49,023 nt of DNA, from contig UQEF01000008.1 of NCBI GenBank assembly GCA_900540045.1, positions 1-49,023 on the forward strand. Direction: 5' to 3'. Of this stretch, positions 1 through 11,335 are shown one piece after another; the first letter of the stretch is position 1; each line of letters opens with the position of its first letter. Source of the stretch: an uncultured Eubacteriales bacterium. Its GTDB lineage: Bacteria; Bacillota; Clostridia; Christensenellales; Aristaeellaceae. The notes under the pieces were generated by a model. The model saw only the letters and a list, made by a program, of their open reading frames with translations. It had not been told where the DNA came from and made no database searches. The position numbers and the translations under genes are program-made.

Positions 1-45
1 CAGGCGGTATTGGACCGCATCCTGAAAGAACTGGAACTGGCATAG
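1..45 (+). CDS. 3' end of an unidentified gene (partial)
   Basis: The first 14 codons of the window read as an open frame ending in TAG at 43-45 (QAVLDRILKELELA). The amphipathic Leu/Glu/Lys-rich composition suggests a helical C-terminus, but too little is present to identify a family. It converges on the glycosyltransferase gene at 52, with only six bases between the two stop codons. That tight packing is typical of this genome and supports a real gene end, although an open frame this short could also be chance. Confidence 0.45.
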   Translation, partial: QAVLDRILKELELA

Positions 46-51
46 GAGAAG

Positions 52-1674
52 TCAGTCGCGCTCGTAGACGGTGCAGATGGGGATGCTGTAGCTGTCCAGC
101 GTAAAGAGCACATGGTAACCCTCCGGCGGGTCCACCTCGTAGATGATGGCGTAGGTGGTGTTGGAAAACAGGTAGGGCGCTTCCGGGTCGGCTACCACTT
201 CCAGCGCCGCCTGTTCCCCGCCAGCAAGCGTAGCGAAGGAACGGTCCAGACCGAGCTGGCTCATGTCGTCCCGCGCGCCGATCTGCAGGGGAAGCGATTC
301 GTCGCGGGGCTCTTTGAGCAGCCGCTGTATCGCGTTGCGGGTGCTGACCACCCAGTAGTCCAGCTCCATTTGCGTTTCCGCGTTTTTGTGGCCCAGACGG
401 TTGTAGTAGGCGTACTGATAGGGATGGTTCTTGGCGATATCCCCGGCCGTCCAGGCGAAGAAGAGGCACAGGCCCGCCGCAAAGACGCGGTGCATGCCGT
501 ATTCGCCCGTTCGCCTGCGCAGAAAGCCAATGCATGCAGACAACCCGCGCGCCCCCAGCAGGACCACACCCGCGTATACAAAGTAGAAATGCCGCCAGCC
601 GTTGTACACCAGCGGGCGGGTCAGTACCGCGAACAGGAGCGGCACAAACCAGCACAGGCTGGCGGCGGTCAGGGCAAGAGTGACGGGGTCACGCAGGGCG
701 GCGGCGCGCTGCTGCCACACGCGGCGGAGCACGCTGAGCTGCCCCACCGCCGCCAGCGGCGTCACGTACAGGGGCAGGGTGACCAGCATCATCCACACAA
801 GATAGTAGCGCGGCAGGGGATTGACCGCATGCTCAAAGCGCATGCCGCGAAACAGCACCACCCCCGGCCAGCGCGTGAAGCCGGACGCGTTGACCAGCAG
901 ATAGCGCAGATACTCCACCGGACCGCTCCACAGCGCGGGGGTCAGCAGGGCATAGAACCCCGCAAAAAGCGCGACGGTTGCGGCCGCTATGCACGCCATC
1001 CGGCGGTCCCAGCGCCGCTGTGCCGTCACCAGCACCACCGCGCACAGCCCCATCAGTCCCCACACAAAAAAGCCTACAACCTTGGTGTTGGCGGCCATGG
1101 CGCCCGCCAGAGAAAACAGCGCGCCGCGCAGAAAGCCCGGCTGCTTGAGGAAGCGCAGCCCCAGCCACAGCGTGCACAAAAACAGCGTCAGCAGCACCAT
1201 GTCCTTGCTGTTGTAGTGCCCCTCGGCAAAAAAACGCGGACACAGGTAGAGAAGCAGCATGCCGCCGCAGGAAACCGGGCGGCTGAGTTTGGCCTCGCGG
1301 CAGAAGCCGTACACGGCAGCCACGCCCAGCATGAACCATAGCCACGTATAGGCGTGCCACAGCACCATGACACGGTCCGGCGCCTCCTCCTGCAGGGGCA
1401 GGAGCGCCGCAGCCGGATAGTAGGCGCACTGGCCGTGATCCCGCTCAATGCTCTGCGAGATCGGCGTGATGCCCCGCGACAGGTACCACTGGGCGGGCGC
1501 ACTGTCCTCCCCGAAGAGGCGCAGGGCGTATTCCAGCATGTTTTCTTGCAGAATGATTTGCTCGGTGGACTCGTCGCAGGGCAGGCCGTAGTCCGCGCCG
1601 GCGGAGAGGCCCACCAGAGCGAGGACGGCAAAAAACAGCGCCACAAAGGCGAATTTGACACGTTCAACGGTCAT
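52..1674 (-). CDS. GT-C family membrane glycosyltransferase (family 39-like), paralogue 2
   Basis: A 540-residue polytopic membrane protein, probably transferring a sugar from a lipid-linked donor on the outer face of the membrane. The N-terminal membrane segment is followed by an extracytoplasmic loop with an acidic motif (ADYGLPCDESTEQ). This is where GT-C enzymes of the PMT/ArnT type carry their catalytic Asp. About ten hydrophobic segments follow, then a short soluble C-terminal domain. It is closely related to the next gene upstream (1671-3305), sharing HGHY/FN(S/N)KD, AANTKV, TPALW, YNGWRHFYF and HPYQYAYY, so the pair is a tandem duplication. The start ATG overlaps the upstream TGA by 4 bases, implying translational coupling. 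Here the first-loop Trp of the paralogue (SWDE) is replaced (PCDE). The acceptor and donor are unknown. Family-level call only. Confidence 0.75.
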   Translation of the reverse strand: MTVERVKFAFVALFFAVLALVGLSAGADYGLPCDESTEQIILQENMLEYALRLFGEDSAPAQWYLSRGITPISQSIERDHGQCAYYPAAALLPLQEEAPDRVMVLWHAYTWLWFMLGVAAVYGFCREAKLSRPVSCGGMLLLYLCPRFFAEGHYNSKDMVLLTLFLCTLWLGLRFLKQPGFLRGALFSLAGAMAANTKVVGFFVWGLMGLCAVVLVTAQRRWDRRMACIAAATVALFAGFYALLTPALWSGPVEYLRYLLVNASGFTRWPGVVLFRGMRFEHAVNPLPRYYLVWMMLVTLPLYVTPLAAVGQLSVLRRVWQQRAAALRDPVTLALTAASLCWFVPLLFAVLTRPLVYNGWRHFYFVYAGVVLLGARGLSACIGFLRRRTGEYGMHRVFAAGLCLFFAWTAGDIAKNHPYQYAYYNRLGHKNAETQMELDYWVVSTRNAIQRLLKEPRDESLPLQIGARDDMSQLGLDRSFATLAGGEQAALEVVADPEAPYLFSNTTYAIIYEVDPPEGYHVLFTLDSYSIPICTVYERD

Positions 1675-3305
1675 GGCCGGTCAGCCTCCTTTGCAGTACG
1701 CTCGTAGAGGATCATGATGGGATGGCCGTAGGCGGAAAGCGTGACGCATTCGGCCATGTCCGCGCCCGGAGAAAATCCGCTAAAACAGGCGTAGGTGGGG
1801 TTGGAGAGCACAAAGCGCGCTCCGCTTCCTTCCGGCAGGCAGACGAAGCGGCCGGCCAGCTCATCCGGCAGGGAGGCCAGCGCGCGCTGCAGGGCATACT
1901 CGCTCCACAGGTCGGCGGGTTCCACGGTCAGCACGCCTTCATACGCTCCGGCCAGGCGGACAAGCGCGTCCCGCGCGCTCACGTTCCAGTAGTCCAGCTC
2001 GTTGTAATCCATGCCGCGGAGCTGTACCAGCGGCTGGTAATAGGCATACTGGTAAGGGTGCTGCGTGGCGATACCCACGCCGGTAAAGGCCATGCACAGC
2101 CCCAGCAGCGCGGCAAAGACCCGCCGCCTTGCGCCGCGCATATGCGTCCACAGTTCCCGCGCGCCCAGCACGGCCAGCGCCAGCATCGGTCCGTAAAGGA
2201 AGTAGAAATGCCGCCAGCCGTTGTATACGCGCGTGCGGGTAAGCACGGCAAAGGCCAGCGGAAGCAGCCACAAAAGGACCGTCAGCAGCGGGACCAGGCC
2301 CGGTGCGCCGTGGGCGCGCAGGCGGCGCACACCGGTCCACATCGCCAGCGCGGTGCCTGCCGCGCACAGCATAAGTATCCACAGCGGCGTGGTGGCCAGC
2401 ATCATATAGGGCAGGTAGTACCAGGGCAAAGGCTGCGATGTGGTATCGAACACGCTGCCGCGAAACAGCACATACCCGTTCCAGCGCTGAAAGGCCACTG
2501 CGTTGGAGAGAAGGTAACCGAAAAAGGCCGCCGGGTCGGCCCACAGCGCGGGCGTGAGCAGCGCGTACAGGGCTGCGAAGGAGAGGACCGTCACCCCGGC
2601 CACGCCCCAGACGCGCGGGGTCACGCGGCGCTCCATCAGCAGGCGGACGAGCACATACAACGCGCACAACCCCCACAGCGCAAGCCCCGCCACCTTCGTG
2701 TTGGCCGCCAGCGCGCCGCACAGGGCAAAGCATGCGCCGCGTGCAAAGCCCGGCCTGCGCGCCAGCGCCAGCGACTGCCACAAGCCGCACAGCGAAAGCG
2801 AAAACAGCGCGATATCCTTGTTGTTAAAATGCCCGTGGGCAAAAAATGGCGGAGTGAGAAGCAGGCAGACCGGTCCCAGCAGCGCCCAGCCCCGTGATAG
2901 CCCCATCTGCCGCAGCGCGGCGTACAGCGCAAAGCCGCCCAGCGTGAACACGGCCCAGCAGGCCATGTGCCACAGCGCGCTTTGCTGCGCCCCGGTGAGA
3001 GAAAGGTCCAGCACCACCCAGCCAAAGGGATAGAAAGCAGCGGTGCCGTGGTCCTGCTCGATGCTCTGCGATATGGGCCGCAGCGTTTCAATGGAGAGCG
3101 GTCCCTGCCGGGCGGCAAGCGTTTCAAAACGGCTTTCATCAAGCCCCAGGACACGGGCATATTCCCACAGGTTCATGCGCAGAATGTCCATTTCCGTCTG
3201 CTCATCCCAGGAGGGACCATAATCGGCGGCGGTCAGAAGCCCCAGTGCCAGAAAGACGGCGAAAAAGGCGCATACCGCCCACCGGGGCAAAACCTTGTTC
3301 ATCAC
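1671..3305 (-). CDS. GT-C family membrane glycosyltransferase (family 39-like), paralogue 1
   Basis: A 544-residue multi-spanning membrane protein with the same architecture as the gene that follows it. A signal-anchor helix is followed by a loop with ADYGPSWDEQTE (the likely catalytic acid region of GT-C enzymes), then repeated hydrophobic helices with HGHFNNKD, AANTKVAGL, YALLTPALW and RVYNGWRHFYF, and a short soluble tail. It is first in a two-gene operon, with a likely promoter at 3348-3376. It probably mannosylates or glycosylates a surface protein or cell-wall polymer, but nothing in the neighbourhood names the substrate. The family assignment rests on fold-level features (DE loop, helix pattern), not on a diagnostic signature. 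Confidence 0.75.
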   Translation of the reverse strand: MMNKVLPRWAVCAFFAVFLALGLLTAADYGPSWDEQTEMDILRMNLWEYARVLGLDESRFETLAARQGPLSIETLRPISQSIEQDHGTAAFYPFGWVVLDLSLTGAQQSALWHMACWAVFTLGGFALYAALRQMGLSRGWALLGPVCLLLTPPFFAHGHFNNKDIALFSLSLCGLWQSLALARRPGFARGACFALCGALAANTKVAGLALWGLCALYVLVRLLMERRVTPRVWGVAGVTVLSFAALYALLTPALWADPAAFFGYLLSNAVAFQRWNGYVLFRGSVFDTTSQPLPWYYLPYMMLATTPLWILMLCAAGTALAMWTGVRRLRAHGAPGLVPLLTVLLWLLPLAFAVLTRTRVYNGWRHFYFLYGPMLALAVLGARELWTHMRGARRRVFAALLGLCMAFTGVGIATQHPYQYAYYQPLVQLRGMDYNELDYWNVSARDALVRLAGAYEGVLTVEPADLWSEYALQRALASLPDELAGRFVCLPEGSGARFVLSNPTYACFSGFSPGADMAECVTLSAYGHPIMILYERTAKEADRP

Positions 3306-3347
3306 AACACCTCATTTGCAGCGGGAAAGCCCGCCTTCCCTTCCCTG

Positions 3348-3376
3348 ATTATACCGCAGAACGTCCGGCTTGGGAA
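3348..3376 (-). promoter_or_regulatory. Promoter of the tandem GT-C operon
   Basis: On the minus strand, TTCCCA (3371-3376) and TATAAT (3348-3353) are separated by 17 bases, about 40 bases before the ATG at 3305. The -10 box is perfect and the -35 box matches 4 of 6. Confidence 0.55.
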
Positions 3377-3387
3377 GATGCGAACAA

Positions 3388-3421
3388 GGAGCCCGGCTGT
3401 GCCTTGACACTGCCGGGCTCC
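3388..3421 (-). terminator. Terminator after gyrA
   Basis: A perfect 10-bp inverted repeat (GGAGCCCGGC / GCCGGGCTCC) with a 14-base loop lies 32 bases beyond the gyrA stop, followed on the minus strand by a modest T-rich stretch. It isolates gyrBA from the glycosyltransferase promoter just downstream. Confidence 0.65.
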
Positions 3422-3452
3422 TTTCATGCGCCGGATGAGGCGCTTTCATCCA

Positions 3453-5984
3453 TCAGATTTCTTCGTCGCCGCCGTCCGAACCATCAACCACGGTTTCGGT
3501 TTCATCCGTCATCTTGGCTACGGCCTCCTCAAAGGCGGCCTCGTCGGCTTCTTCCGGTTCCTCCTGCTCGGCGCGGGCTACGCCCACAATCTTCGCGCCC
3601 TCGCTCAGGCGCATGAGGCGCACGCCCTGCGTGTTTCGGCCGCTCTCGCGGATGTCGCTTACCGCCATGCGGATAATGGTGCCGTCATCCGTGATGAGCA
3701 TGATATCCTCGTTCTCATAGACGGCCAGCTGGGCGGCCAGTTCCCCGGTCCTGTCGGTAAGCGCCATGGCGCGGATGCCCATGCCGTTGCGGCCCTGCTC
3801 GCGGTACTGATCGGGGTCGGTGCGCTTGCCATAGCCGCCGGTGGTGATGGCCAGAATCTGCTGGCCTTCCTCCAGACGGCTCATGTCGATGAGCTCGTCG
3901 CCCGGCTGCAGCTTCATGGCGTGCACGCCCATGCCCGTGCGGCCGATGACGCGGATGCTGCTTTCATGAATGCGCAGCGCGCGGCCCTGGCGGCTGCCGA
4001 TGATCAGGCTCATATCGCCGTCGGTGAGTTCCACGGCGCACAGCTCATCATCCTCGCGCAGCGTGATGGCGATCAGGCCCGCCTTGCGCAGGTTGGCGAA
4101 CTCGCTGTAGGGCGTGCGCTTGATCATGCCGTTTCTGGTCATCATGACCAGGTAGTGTTCCTCCAGTCCGCGCGGAACGGGGATCATGGCGGTCACCTTT
4201 TCGTCGCCCGCAATCTGCAGCAGGTTGACAATGGCCATGCCGCGCGCCGTCCGTCCCGCTTCGGGGATCTGGTAGCACTTGAGGTTGTAGACGCGGCCGC
4301 GGTTGGTGAAGAACATGATTTCGTCATGCGTGTTGACGATGATGAGGCGCTCGGCGAAGTCCTCCTCGCGGGTCGCCATGCCGCTGACGCCCTTGCCGCC
4401 GCGGTGCTGCGCGCGGTAGGTGCTCTTGGGCAGGCGCTTGACGTAGCCGAAATGCGTCATGGTCACGACCATGTCGTCGGACTGGATGAGGTCCTCAATG
4501 TCGATCTCGCCCTCCATCACAGTCAGCTCCGTGCGGCGCTCGTCGGCAAACTTGTCGCGGATCTCGCCCATCTCCTGCTTGATGACGCCCATGAGCAGGG
4601 CCTCATCGGCCAGCAGGCTCTTGTAATAGGCGATGTTCTTTTCCAGCTCGTCGTATTCGGCCTGCAGCTTGTCGCGTTCCAGACCGGTCAGGCGGGCCAG
4701 GCGCATATCCAGAATGGCCTGTGCCTGCTTCTCGGAGAAGGCGAAGCGCTCCATCAAAGCGGTACGCGCGGCAGAGGTATCGCTGCTGCCCCGGATGATG
4801 GACACGATTTCATCGATGTGGTCCAGCGCCTTAAGCAGACCCTCCAAGATGTGCGCGCGCGCCTCGGCCTTGTCCAGATCGTATTTTGTGCGGCGGGTGA
4901 CGACGTCCTTCTGGTGGGCGATGTAGTGGCAGAGCATCTCGCGCAGGGAGAGCACCTTGGGCTCGCCGTTTACCAGCGCGAGCATGTTGGCGCCGAAGGT
5001 CTCCTGCATGGAGGTGTGCTTGTAGAGGTAGTTGAGCACCACGGTGGGGTGCACGTCGCGCTTGAGCTCGATGACGATGCGCATGCCGTTGCGGTCGCTC
5101 TCGTCGCGAATATCGGAGATGCCGTCCAAGCGCTTCTCGTGCACCAGCTCGGCGATCTTCTCCACCAGCTTGGCCTTGTTGACCATGTAGGGGATCTCCG
5201 TCACCACGATACGGCTGCGGTTCTGGCTCATGGCCTCGATCTCGGTCTTGGCGCGCACCAGAATGCGGCCCCGGCCCGTGTGATAGGCCGCGCGGATGCC
5301 GCTCTGCCCCAGAATAATGCCGCCGGTGGGGAAGTCCGGCCCCTTGATAAACTGCATCAGGTCCTCGGTGGTGCAGTCGGGATGGTCGATCATGTGAATG
5401 CAGCCGTCCACCACCTCGCGCAGGTTGTGCGGGGGAATGTTGGTGGCCATGCCCACGGCGATGCCGTTGGAGCCGTTGACCAGCAGGTTGGGGTAACGGC
5501 TGGGCATGACGGTGGGCTGGAGCAGGGTTTCATCGAAGTTGGGGTAGAAGTCCACGGTGTCTTTGTCGATCTCGCCGATCAGGTGCAGCGTGAGCTTGCT
5601 CATGCGCGCTTCGGTATAACGCATGGCAGCCGCCCCGTCGCCGTCGACGGAGCCGAAGTTGCCCTGGCCCTCCACGAGGGGATAGCGGATATTGAAGTCC
5701 TGCGCCAGACGCACCATCGCGTCATAGACGGAGCTGTCGCCGTGGGGATGGTATTTGCCCAGCACGTCGCCCACGATGCGGGCGCTCTTGCGAAACGGCT
5801 TGTCGGGCGTCATGCCCAGCTCGTTCATGGCGTACAGGATGCGCCGGTGCACGGGCTTGAGGCCGTCGCGCACATCCGGCAGGGCACGGTTGATGATAAC
5901 CGCCATCGCATAGCTGATGAACGATTTTTTCATCTCATGCTCAAGGTCGATGGGGATGAGCTTGTCGTTGATGGTGGAAGCCAT
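3453..5984 (-). CDS. gyrA: DNA gyrase subunit A
   Basis: GyrA, the breakage-reunion subunit of DNA gyrase (GyrA2GyrB2), which introduces negative supercoils using ATP. The 843-residue length is normal. The winged-helix/tower domain starts at once ([15 protein letters not shown]). The catalytic tyrosine is Tyr123 in [10 protein letters not shown]. The quinolone-determining region reads [11 protein letters not shown], with Ser84 and Asp88 (Ser83/Asp87 in E. coli) both wild type. The C-terminal six-bladed domain carries a GyrA-box variant (QHRGGKG rather than QRRGGKG), and the tail is acidic. It follows gyrB after a 41-base gap with AAGGAGGG before the ATG, so the two subunits are co-transcribed. 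ParC was considered, but the presence of a GyrA-box and the gyrB neighbour favour GyrA. Confidence 0.97.
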   Translation of the reverse strand: MASTINDKLIPIDLEHEMKKSFISYAMAVIINRALPDVRDGLKPVHRRILYAMNELGMTPDKPFRKSARIVGDVLGKYHPHGDSSVYDAMVRLAQDFNIRYPLVEGQGNFGSVDGDGAAAMRYTEARMSKLTLHLIGEIDKDTVDFYPNFDETLLQPTVMPSRYPNLLVNGSNGIAVGMATNIPPHNLREVVDGCIHMIDHPDCTTEDLMQFIKGPDFPTGGIILGQSGIRAAYHTGRGRILVRAKTEIEAMSQNRSRIVVTEIPYMVNKAKLVEKIAELVHEKRLDGISDIRDESDRNGMRIVIELKRDVHPTVVLNYLYKHTSMQETFGANMLALVNGEPKVLSLREMLCHYIAHQKDVVTRRTKYDLDKAEARAHILEGLLKALDHIDEIVSIIRGSSDTSAARTALMERFAFSEKQAQAILDMRLARLTGLERDKLQAEYDELEKNIAYYKSLLADEALLMGVIKQEMGEIRDKFADERRTELTVMEGEIDIEDLIQSDDMVVTMTHFGYVKRLPKSTYRAQHRGGKGVSGMATREEDFAERLIIVNTHDEIMFFTNRGRVYNLKCYQIPEAGRTARGMAIVNLLQIAGDEKVTAMIPVPRGLEEHYLVMMTRNGMIKRTPYSEFANLRKAGLIAITLREDDELCAVELTDGDMSLIIGSRQGRALRIHESSIRVIGRTGMGVHAMKLQPGDELIDMSRLEEGQQILAITTGGYGKRTDPDQYREQGRNGMGIRAMALTDRTGELAAQLAVYENEDIMLITDDGTIIRMAVSDIRESGRNTQGVRLMRLSEGAKIVGVARAEQEEPEEADEAAFEEAVAKMTDETETVVDGSDGGDEEI

Positions 5985-6025
5985 GGGGGTGGTCCCTCCT
6001 TACTGTGATGGGGCAAGAGGAAGCG

Positions 6026-8203
<2,178 letters not shown>

Positions 8204-8210
8204 TTAATAT

Positions 8211-8254
8211 ATAAAAGAAAAGGCGCTTCCCCTCCCTTGTGGGACAGGAAGCGC
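8211..8254 (-). terminator. Terminator of the peptidoglycan-binding protein gene
   Basis: On the minus strand, an 8-bp stem (GCGCTTCC with GGAAGCGC, 8223-8230 and 8247-8254) is followed by CCTTTTCTTTTAT. It starts nine bases past the stop codon. Confidence 0.75.
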
Positions 8255-8262
8255 GGAAAAGT

Positions 8263-8826
8263 TTACTTTTTCTGCGTGTTTTTGCGCAGGCTGGAGAGAG
8301 TCTTGCTGCCGGCCATGCCGTCGGCGTGCAGCCCCTTCTGGTACTGGTACTTCTTGACCGCCTCATAGGTCAGATCGCCGTACACGCCGTCGATCGCGCC
8401 CTTGTAGCAGCCGACCTTCTTGAGCATCTGCTGGAGGGACTTTACCTTGCTGCCCTCGCAGCCGTAGTAGAGGGTGTTGGGATTGTTGGGCTTGGAGCTG
8501 TCGATGCGCTCGCGGTCACGGGTGCCGTTGATGGCGCTGGTGCCCTCGTAAAGCGCGGTGAGGGTGCGGTTGCCGGGCTTGCCGTCCACCGTGATGCCGA
8601 TGGCCTCCTGAAACTTACGCACGGCGCGCCGCGTTTCAGGACCGAACTTGCCGTCCACCTTGCCCTTGTAGTACCCCTTGCTCTTAAGCTTGGACTGCAT
8701 ATCGCGCACATCCTGGCTTTCCTCGCCATAGGGGATGGTGTTATAGGCCAGCGCGGTCGCCACCACCGACAGGCAAAGGATCAGCGCCATCAGAAATGCG
8801 GCAAAACGCACAAAGGACATTCTCAT
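8263..8826 (-). CDS. Secreted protein with two peptidoglycan-binding domains
   Basis: A 187-residue exported protein. A signal peptide or uncleaved anchor (hydrophobic run FAAFLMALILCLSVVATALA) precedes two PG_binding_1-type three-helix repeats. The first is around residues 36-90 (VRDMQSKLKSKGYYKGKVDG, TRRAVRKFQ). The second is around residues 125-180 (VKSLQQMLKKVGCYKGAIDG, YEAVKKYQ). These modules usually anchor a protein to the wall next to a hydrolase, but no catalytic domain is present, so it may be a wall-associated adaptor or spore-wall/cortex accessory. Its own consensus promoter (8853-8881) and terminator make it monocistronic. The ATG at 8826 follows AAAGGAGG at good spacing. The domain call is solid; the role is open. 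Confidence 0.85.
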   Translation of the reverse strand: MRMSFVRFAAFLMALILCLSVVATALAYNTIPYGEESQDVRDMQSKLKSKGYYKGKVDGKFGPETRRAVRKFQEAIGITVDGKPGNRTLTALYEGTSAINGTRDRERIDSSKPNNPNTLYYGCEGSKVKSLQQMLKKVGCYKGAIDGVYGDLTYEAVKKYQYQKGLHADGMAGSKTLSSLRKNTQKK

Positions 8827-8852
8827 ACCCCTTCCTCCTTTCCTTTGTTTTC

Positions 8853-8881
8853 AGTATACCGCAAGTGGAACGTCTTGCCAA
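8853..8881 (-). promoter_or_regulatory. Promoter of the peptidoglycan-binding protein gene
   Basis: On the minus strand, TTGGCA (8876-8881), 17 bases, TATACT (8853-8858), about 27 bases before the ATG. Close to sigma-A consensus. Confidence 0.7.
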
Positions 8882-8917
8882 GAGGAAAAGAAGCGGAGGA
8901 AAAACCTTTGTGATATC

Positions 8918-8947
8918 TTTACAAAGCCTGGCGTGTTTTGATATAAT
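8918..8947 (+). promoter_or_regulatory. Promoter of tRNA-Arg
   Basis: TTTACA (8918-8923), an 18-base spacer and TATAAT (8942-8947), ending 12 bases before the mature tRNA 5' end. Confidence 0.7.
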
Positions 8948-8959
8948 CACATGAGATAT

Positions 8960-9036
8960 GCGCCTGTAGCTCAGCAGGATAGAGCGGCCGCCTCCTAAGC
9001 GGCAGGCCGTGGGTTCGAATCCCGCCAGGCGCGCCA
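8960..9036 (+). tRNA. tRNA-Arg (anticodon CCU)
   Basis: A complete cloverleaf: 7-bp acceptor stem GCGCCTG/CAGGCGC, D-loop AGCAGGATA, and a 5-bp anticodon stem GCCGC/GCGGC enclosing loop CTCCTAA. The loop gives anticodon CCU, which reads AGG arginine codons. The T-arm is GTGGGTTCGAATCCCGC and the CCA end is encoded in the DNA (9034-9036). It has its own promoter and an immediate intrinsic terminator. The transcript is essentially only the tRNA. Confidence 0.95.
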
Positions 9037-9037
9037 G

Positions 9038-9066
9038 GCGCCGCAGAAATATGCGGCGCTTTTTTT
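9038..9066 (+). terminator. Terminator of tRNA-Arg
   Basis: An 8-bp stem GCGCCGCA/TGCGGCGC (9038-9045, 9052-9059) followed by seven T residues, starting directly after the CCA end. Confidence 0.9.
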
Positions 9067-9101
9067 CATGTTTGCCAGGGGAGGGGCTGGACGCAAATCC
9101 C

Positions 9102-9130
9102 TTGACGCATATGGGGCGGAGTGCTATAAT
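9102..9130 (+). promoter_or_regulatory. Promoter of the M13 peptidase gene
   Basis: TTGACG (9102-9107), 17 bases, TATAAT (9125-9130). Almost perfect sigma-A consensus, about 60 bases before the probable ATG at 9191. Confidence 0.8.
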
Positions 9131-9190
9131 ACCCCGTGAATCGGCCCAATTGGGCGTGGAATGATGGAAGCGAAGGAAGTGGATAGCAGG

Positions 9191-11167
9191 ATGATCATGC
9201 GTGCAAGAAATGTGCTGTGCCTTGTCATGGCGCTGATGATGGCCGTTTCCGTCTGCCTGGCGGAGGAGACGCCCAGCTTGAAGGATGACTTTTATGCGGT
9301 GGTGAACGCCGAATGGCTGGAGCAGACGGAAATTCCCTCGGACGCTCCGGAAGTGAGCGTCTTTTCCGAACTGGGGGACCAGGTCCAGGAGGTGCTCAAG
9401 GCGGACTTCCAGGCCATGCTCGACGGCGAGAAGGCTGTGCCGGAAGAACTGACAGACTTCATCGAGCTCTACCGGCTGGCGGCGGACTATGAAACCCGCA
9501 ATGCCCTGGGCGCGGAGCCGCTCAAGCCGTACCTTGAGAGGATCGAAGCGCTGGACGGTATGGACGCGCTGCGGGAAAACCTGGCAGACCTGATGATGGC
9601 GGGCATGCCTCTGCCCTTTGGCGTGACAGTGATGGCGGATATGGCCGATGCCTCCGTCAACGCGCTGTATATGGGGCCCTGCGCGCTCTTCCTGTCGGTT
9701 AAGGACTATTATCTCGATGATGCCACCCGTACCACGCTGCAGGGCGTTTACGGCCAGATGTCCAAGAACCTGCTGGTGATGGCGGGCAAGACCGAGGAAG
9801 AGGCCGAGGAGATCGTATCCCAGGCGCTGGCCTTTGACGAAAGTCTCGCGGCCTACAGCCGTACCGCCGAGGAGAGAAGCGACGCCACCGTCAGCTATAA
9901 CCCGCAGCCTCTTGCGCAGCTGGACGAGCAGGTGGAGAATTTTGACCTGACCGCCCTGCTGGGAGACCTGATGAAAGAGGTTCCCGAAACCGTCATCGTG
10001 ACCGACCCCGCCTATTTTGAGGCCCTGGATGAACTGGTCAGCGACGAGACCTTCCCCCAGATGAAGAGCTGGATGCTGGTGGCGATGGTCAACGCCGTCG
10101 CCCCCTACCTCAGCGATGACTTCCGCGTGCAGGCCGCCGCCTTCAGCCTCGCGCTCAGCGGCGCCGCTGAGCCGACCGGCGCGGAGGAGGCCGCCTATAA
10201 CGTGGCGATGGGCGTGTTTAGCGAGGTTGTGGGCATCTATTACGGCAAGACCTATTTCGGCGAGGAAGCGCGCCAGGACGTGCAGGCCATGGTGGAGCAG
10301 ATAGTGGATGTCTACAGGCAGCGCCTGACCGAGAACGAGTGGCTTAGCGACGAGACCCGCGAGATGGCCATCCGCAAGCTGGACCACATGAGCATCCATG
10401 TGGGATACCCGGATGAGGCAAGGCCCATGTACGCGCTGCTCAAGACGGTGCCCGCCTCCAAGGGCGGCACGCTGGTAGATAACATGATGGCGTATACCCG
10501 TGCGTCGGCGGAGTATGTCCTCGGCCTCTGCGGACAGCCTGTGGACCGCAGCGAATGGCCTCTGAGCGCGAACACGGTCAATGCCATGTACACGCTCACC
10601 AACAACAGCATCAATTTCCCCGCCGCCATCCTTCAGGAGCCGTTCTACAGCCTGGAGCAGTCCGCTTCCGCCAACTACGGCGCCATTGGCGCGGTCATCG
10701 CGCATGAAATTTCCCACGCTTTCGATCCCAACGGCTCCAAGTTTGACGAAAACGGTTCGCTGGCCAACTGGTGGACCAAGGAGGACCTGGCGAAGTTTGA
10801 AGAGTTGTCCCAGGCGATGATCGAAGAATTTGACGGCCTGCCCTTTGCGGGTGGAACGGTCAACGGCACCCTGACCGTGACGGAAAATGTAGCCGATGCG
10901 GGCGGCCTGTCCTGCGCGCTGGAGGCGCTCAAGCAGACCGAGGACGAGCCAGACCTGGAGGCCTTCTTCACCAGCTGGGCCAGGGCGTGGCGCAACAAGG
11001 CCACCGAAGCCTATATGAATCTGAACCTGACCATGGACGTGCACGCGCCCTCCAAGCTGCGCGCCAATATCCAGCTGCAGAACCTCGATGATTTCTTCAC
11101 CACCTTTGGTATCGAGGAGGGCGACGGTATGTACCGCGCGCCCGAGGACCGCGTGTCCATCTGGTAA
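9191..11167 (+). CDS. Secreted M13-family zinc metallopeptidase (neprilysin/PepO-like)
   Basis: An endopeptidase of the neprilysin family, acting outside the cell on peptides. With the ATG at 9191 it has 658 residues and opens with a signal sequence (ARNVLCLVMALMMAVSVCLA). This start is preferred over the in-frame ATG at 9161 because AAGGAAGTGG lies before it and the signal peptide then begins properly. An N-terminal helical domain of about 400 residues is followed by the substrate-positioning segment (NAMYTLTNNSINFPAAIL, family NAYY/NPTNNxINFPA). The zinc motif is HEISH (His505, Glu506, His509) and the third ligand lies in ENVADAGG (Glu565). The C-terminus SIW resembles the family's usual CxVW ending without the Cys. 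It stands alone between its own promoter and a GC hairpin. Confidence 0.93.
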   Translation: MIMRARNVLCLVMALMMAVSVCLAEETPSLKDDFYAVVNAEWLEQTEIPSDAPEVSVFSELGDQVQEVLKADFQAMLDGEKAVPEELTDFIELYRLAADYETRNALGAEPLKPYLERIEALDGMDALRENLADLMMAGMPLPFGVTVMADMADASVNALYMGPCALFLSVKDYYLDDATRTTLQGVYGQMSKNLLVMAGKTEEEAEEIVSQALAFDESLAAYSRTAEERSDATVSYNPQPLAQLDEQVENFDLTALLGDLMKEVPETVIVTDPAYFEALDELVSDETFPQMKSWMLVAMVNAVAPYLSDDFRVQAAAFSLALSGAAEPTGAEEAAYNVAMGVFSEVVGIYYGKTYFGEEARQDVQAMVEQIVDVYRQRLTENEWLSDETREMAIRKLDHMSIHVGYPDEARPMYALLKTVPASKGGTLVDNMMAYTRASAEYVLGLCGQPVDRSEWPLSANTVNAMYTLTNNSINFPAAILQEPFYSLEQSASANYGAIGAVIAHEISHAFDPNGSKFDENGSLANWWTKEDLAKFEELSQAMIEEFDGLPFAGGTVNGTLTVTENVADAGGLSCALEALKQTEDEPDLEAFFTSWARAWRNKATEAYMNLNLTMDVHAPSKLRANIQLQNLDDFFTTFGIEEGDGMYRAPEDRVSIW

Positions 11168-11175
11168 GGTATTCC

Positions 11176-11201
11176 GCCCCGGCCGTCTGTGCGGCCGGGG
11201 C
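11176..11201 (+). terminator. GC-rich hairpin after the M13 peptidase
   Basis: A perfect 10-bp stem GCCCCGGCCG/CGGCCGGGGC with a 6-base loop, eight bases after the stop codon. It has no proper T-run, so it may be a partial terminator or an RNA 3'-end stabiliser. Confidence 0.6.
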
Positions 11202-11280
11202 TTACGCTTTCGCCGGACTCTGGAGCGGAACGCTCCTCCCAAAGTAGAGAAAAAATAGAATATCCTCCGGTATGCTGGCT

Positions 11281-11317
11281 TCACGGGCTGTGGGAAAGAG
11301 CCGCCCGTGATTTTTTT
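11281..11317 (+). terminator. Intrinsic terminator or attenuator before the TVP38 gene
   Basis: An 8-bp stem TCACGGGC/GCCCGTGA with a 14-base loop and seven T residues, ending 18 bases before the TVP38 start codon. It could be the true terminator of the M13 unit. If transcription starts between 11202 and 11280, it would be an attenuator in the leader of the next operon. A further small hairpin (GGAGCG-GAA-CGCTCC) sits at 11222-11236. Confidence 0.65.
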
Positions 11318-11335
11318 CATAAGCGGGGGATGCAG

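Noticed and set aside
3426..6008. An 860-codon open frame antisense to gyrA, and similar long frames opposite gyrB, topB, the M13 peptidase and others
   Set aside because: High GC at third codon positions makes stops rare on the opposite strand. These frames have His/Ala/Arg-rich translations with no family likeness and lie opposite clear conserved genes.
8960..9036. tRNA-Arg as an attachment site for a genomic island
   Set aside because: No integrase, no repeat of the tRNA 3' end elsewhere in the window, and the flanking genes look chromosomal.
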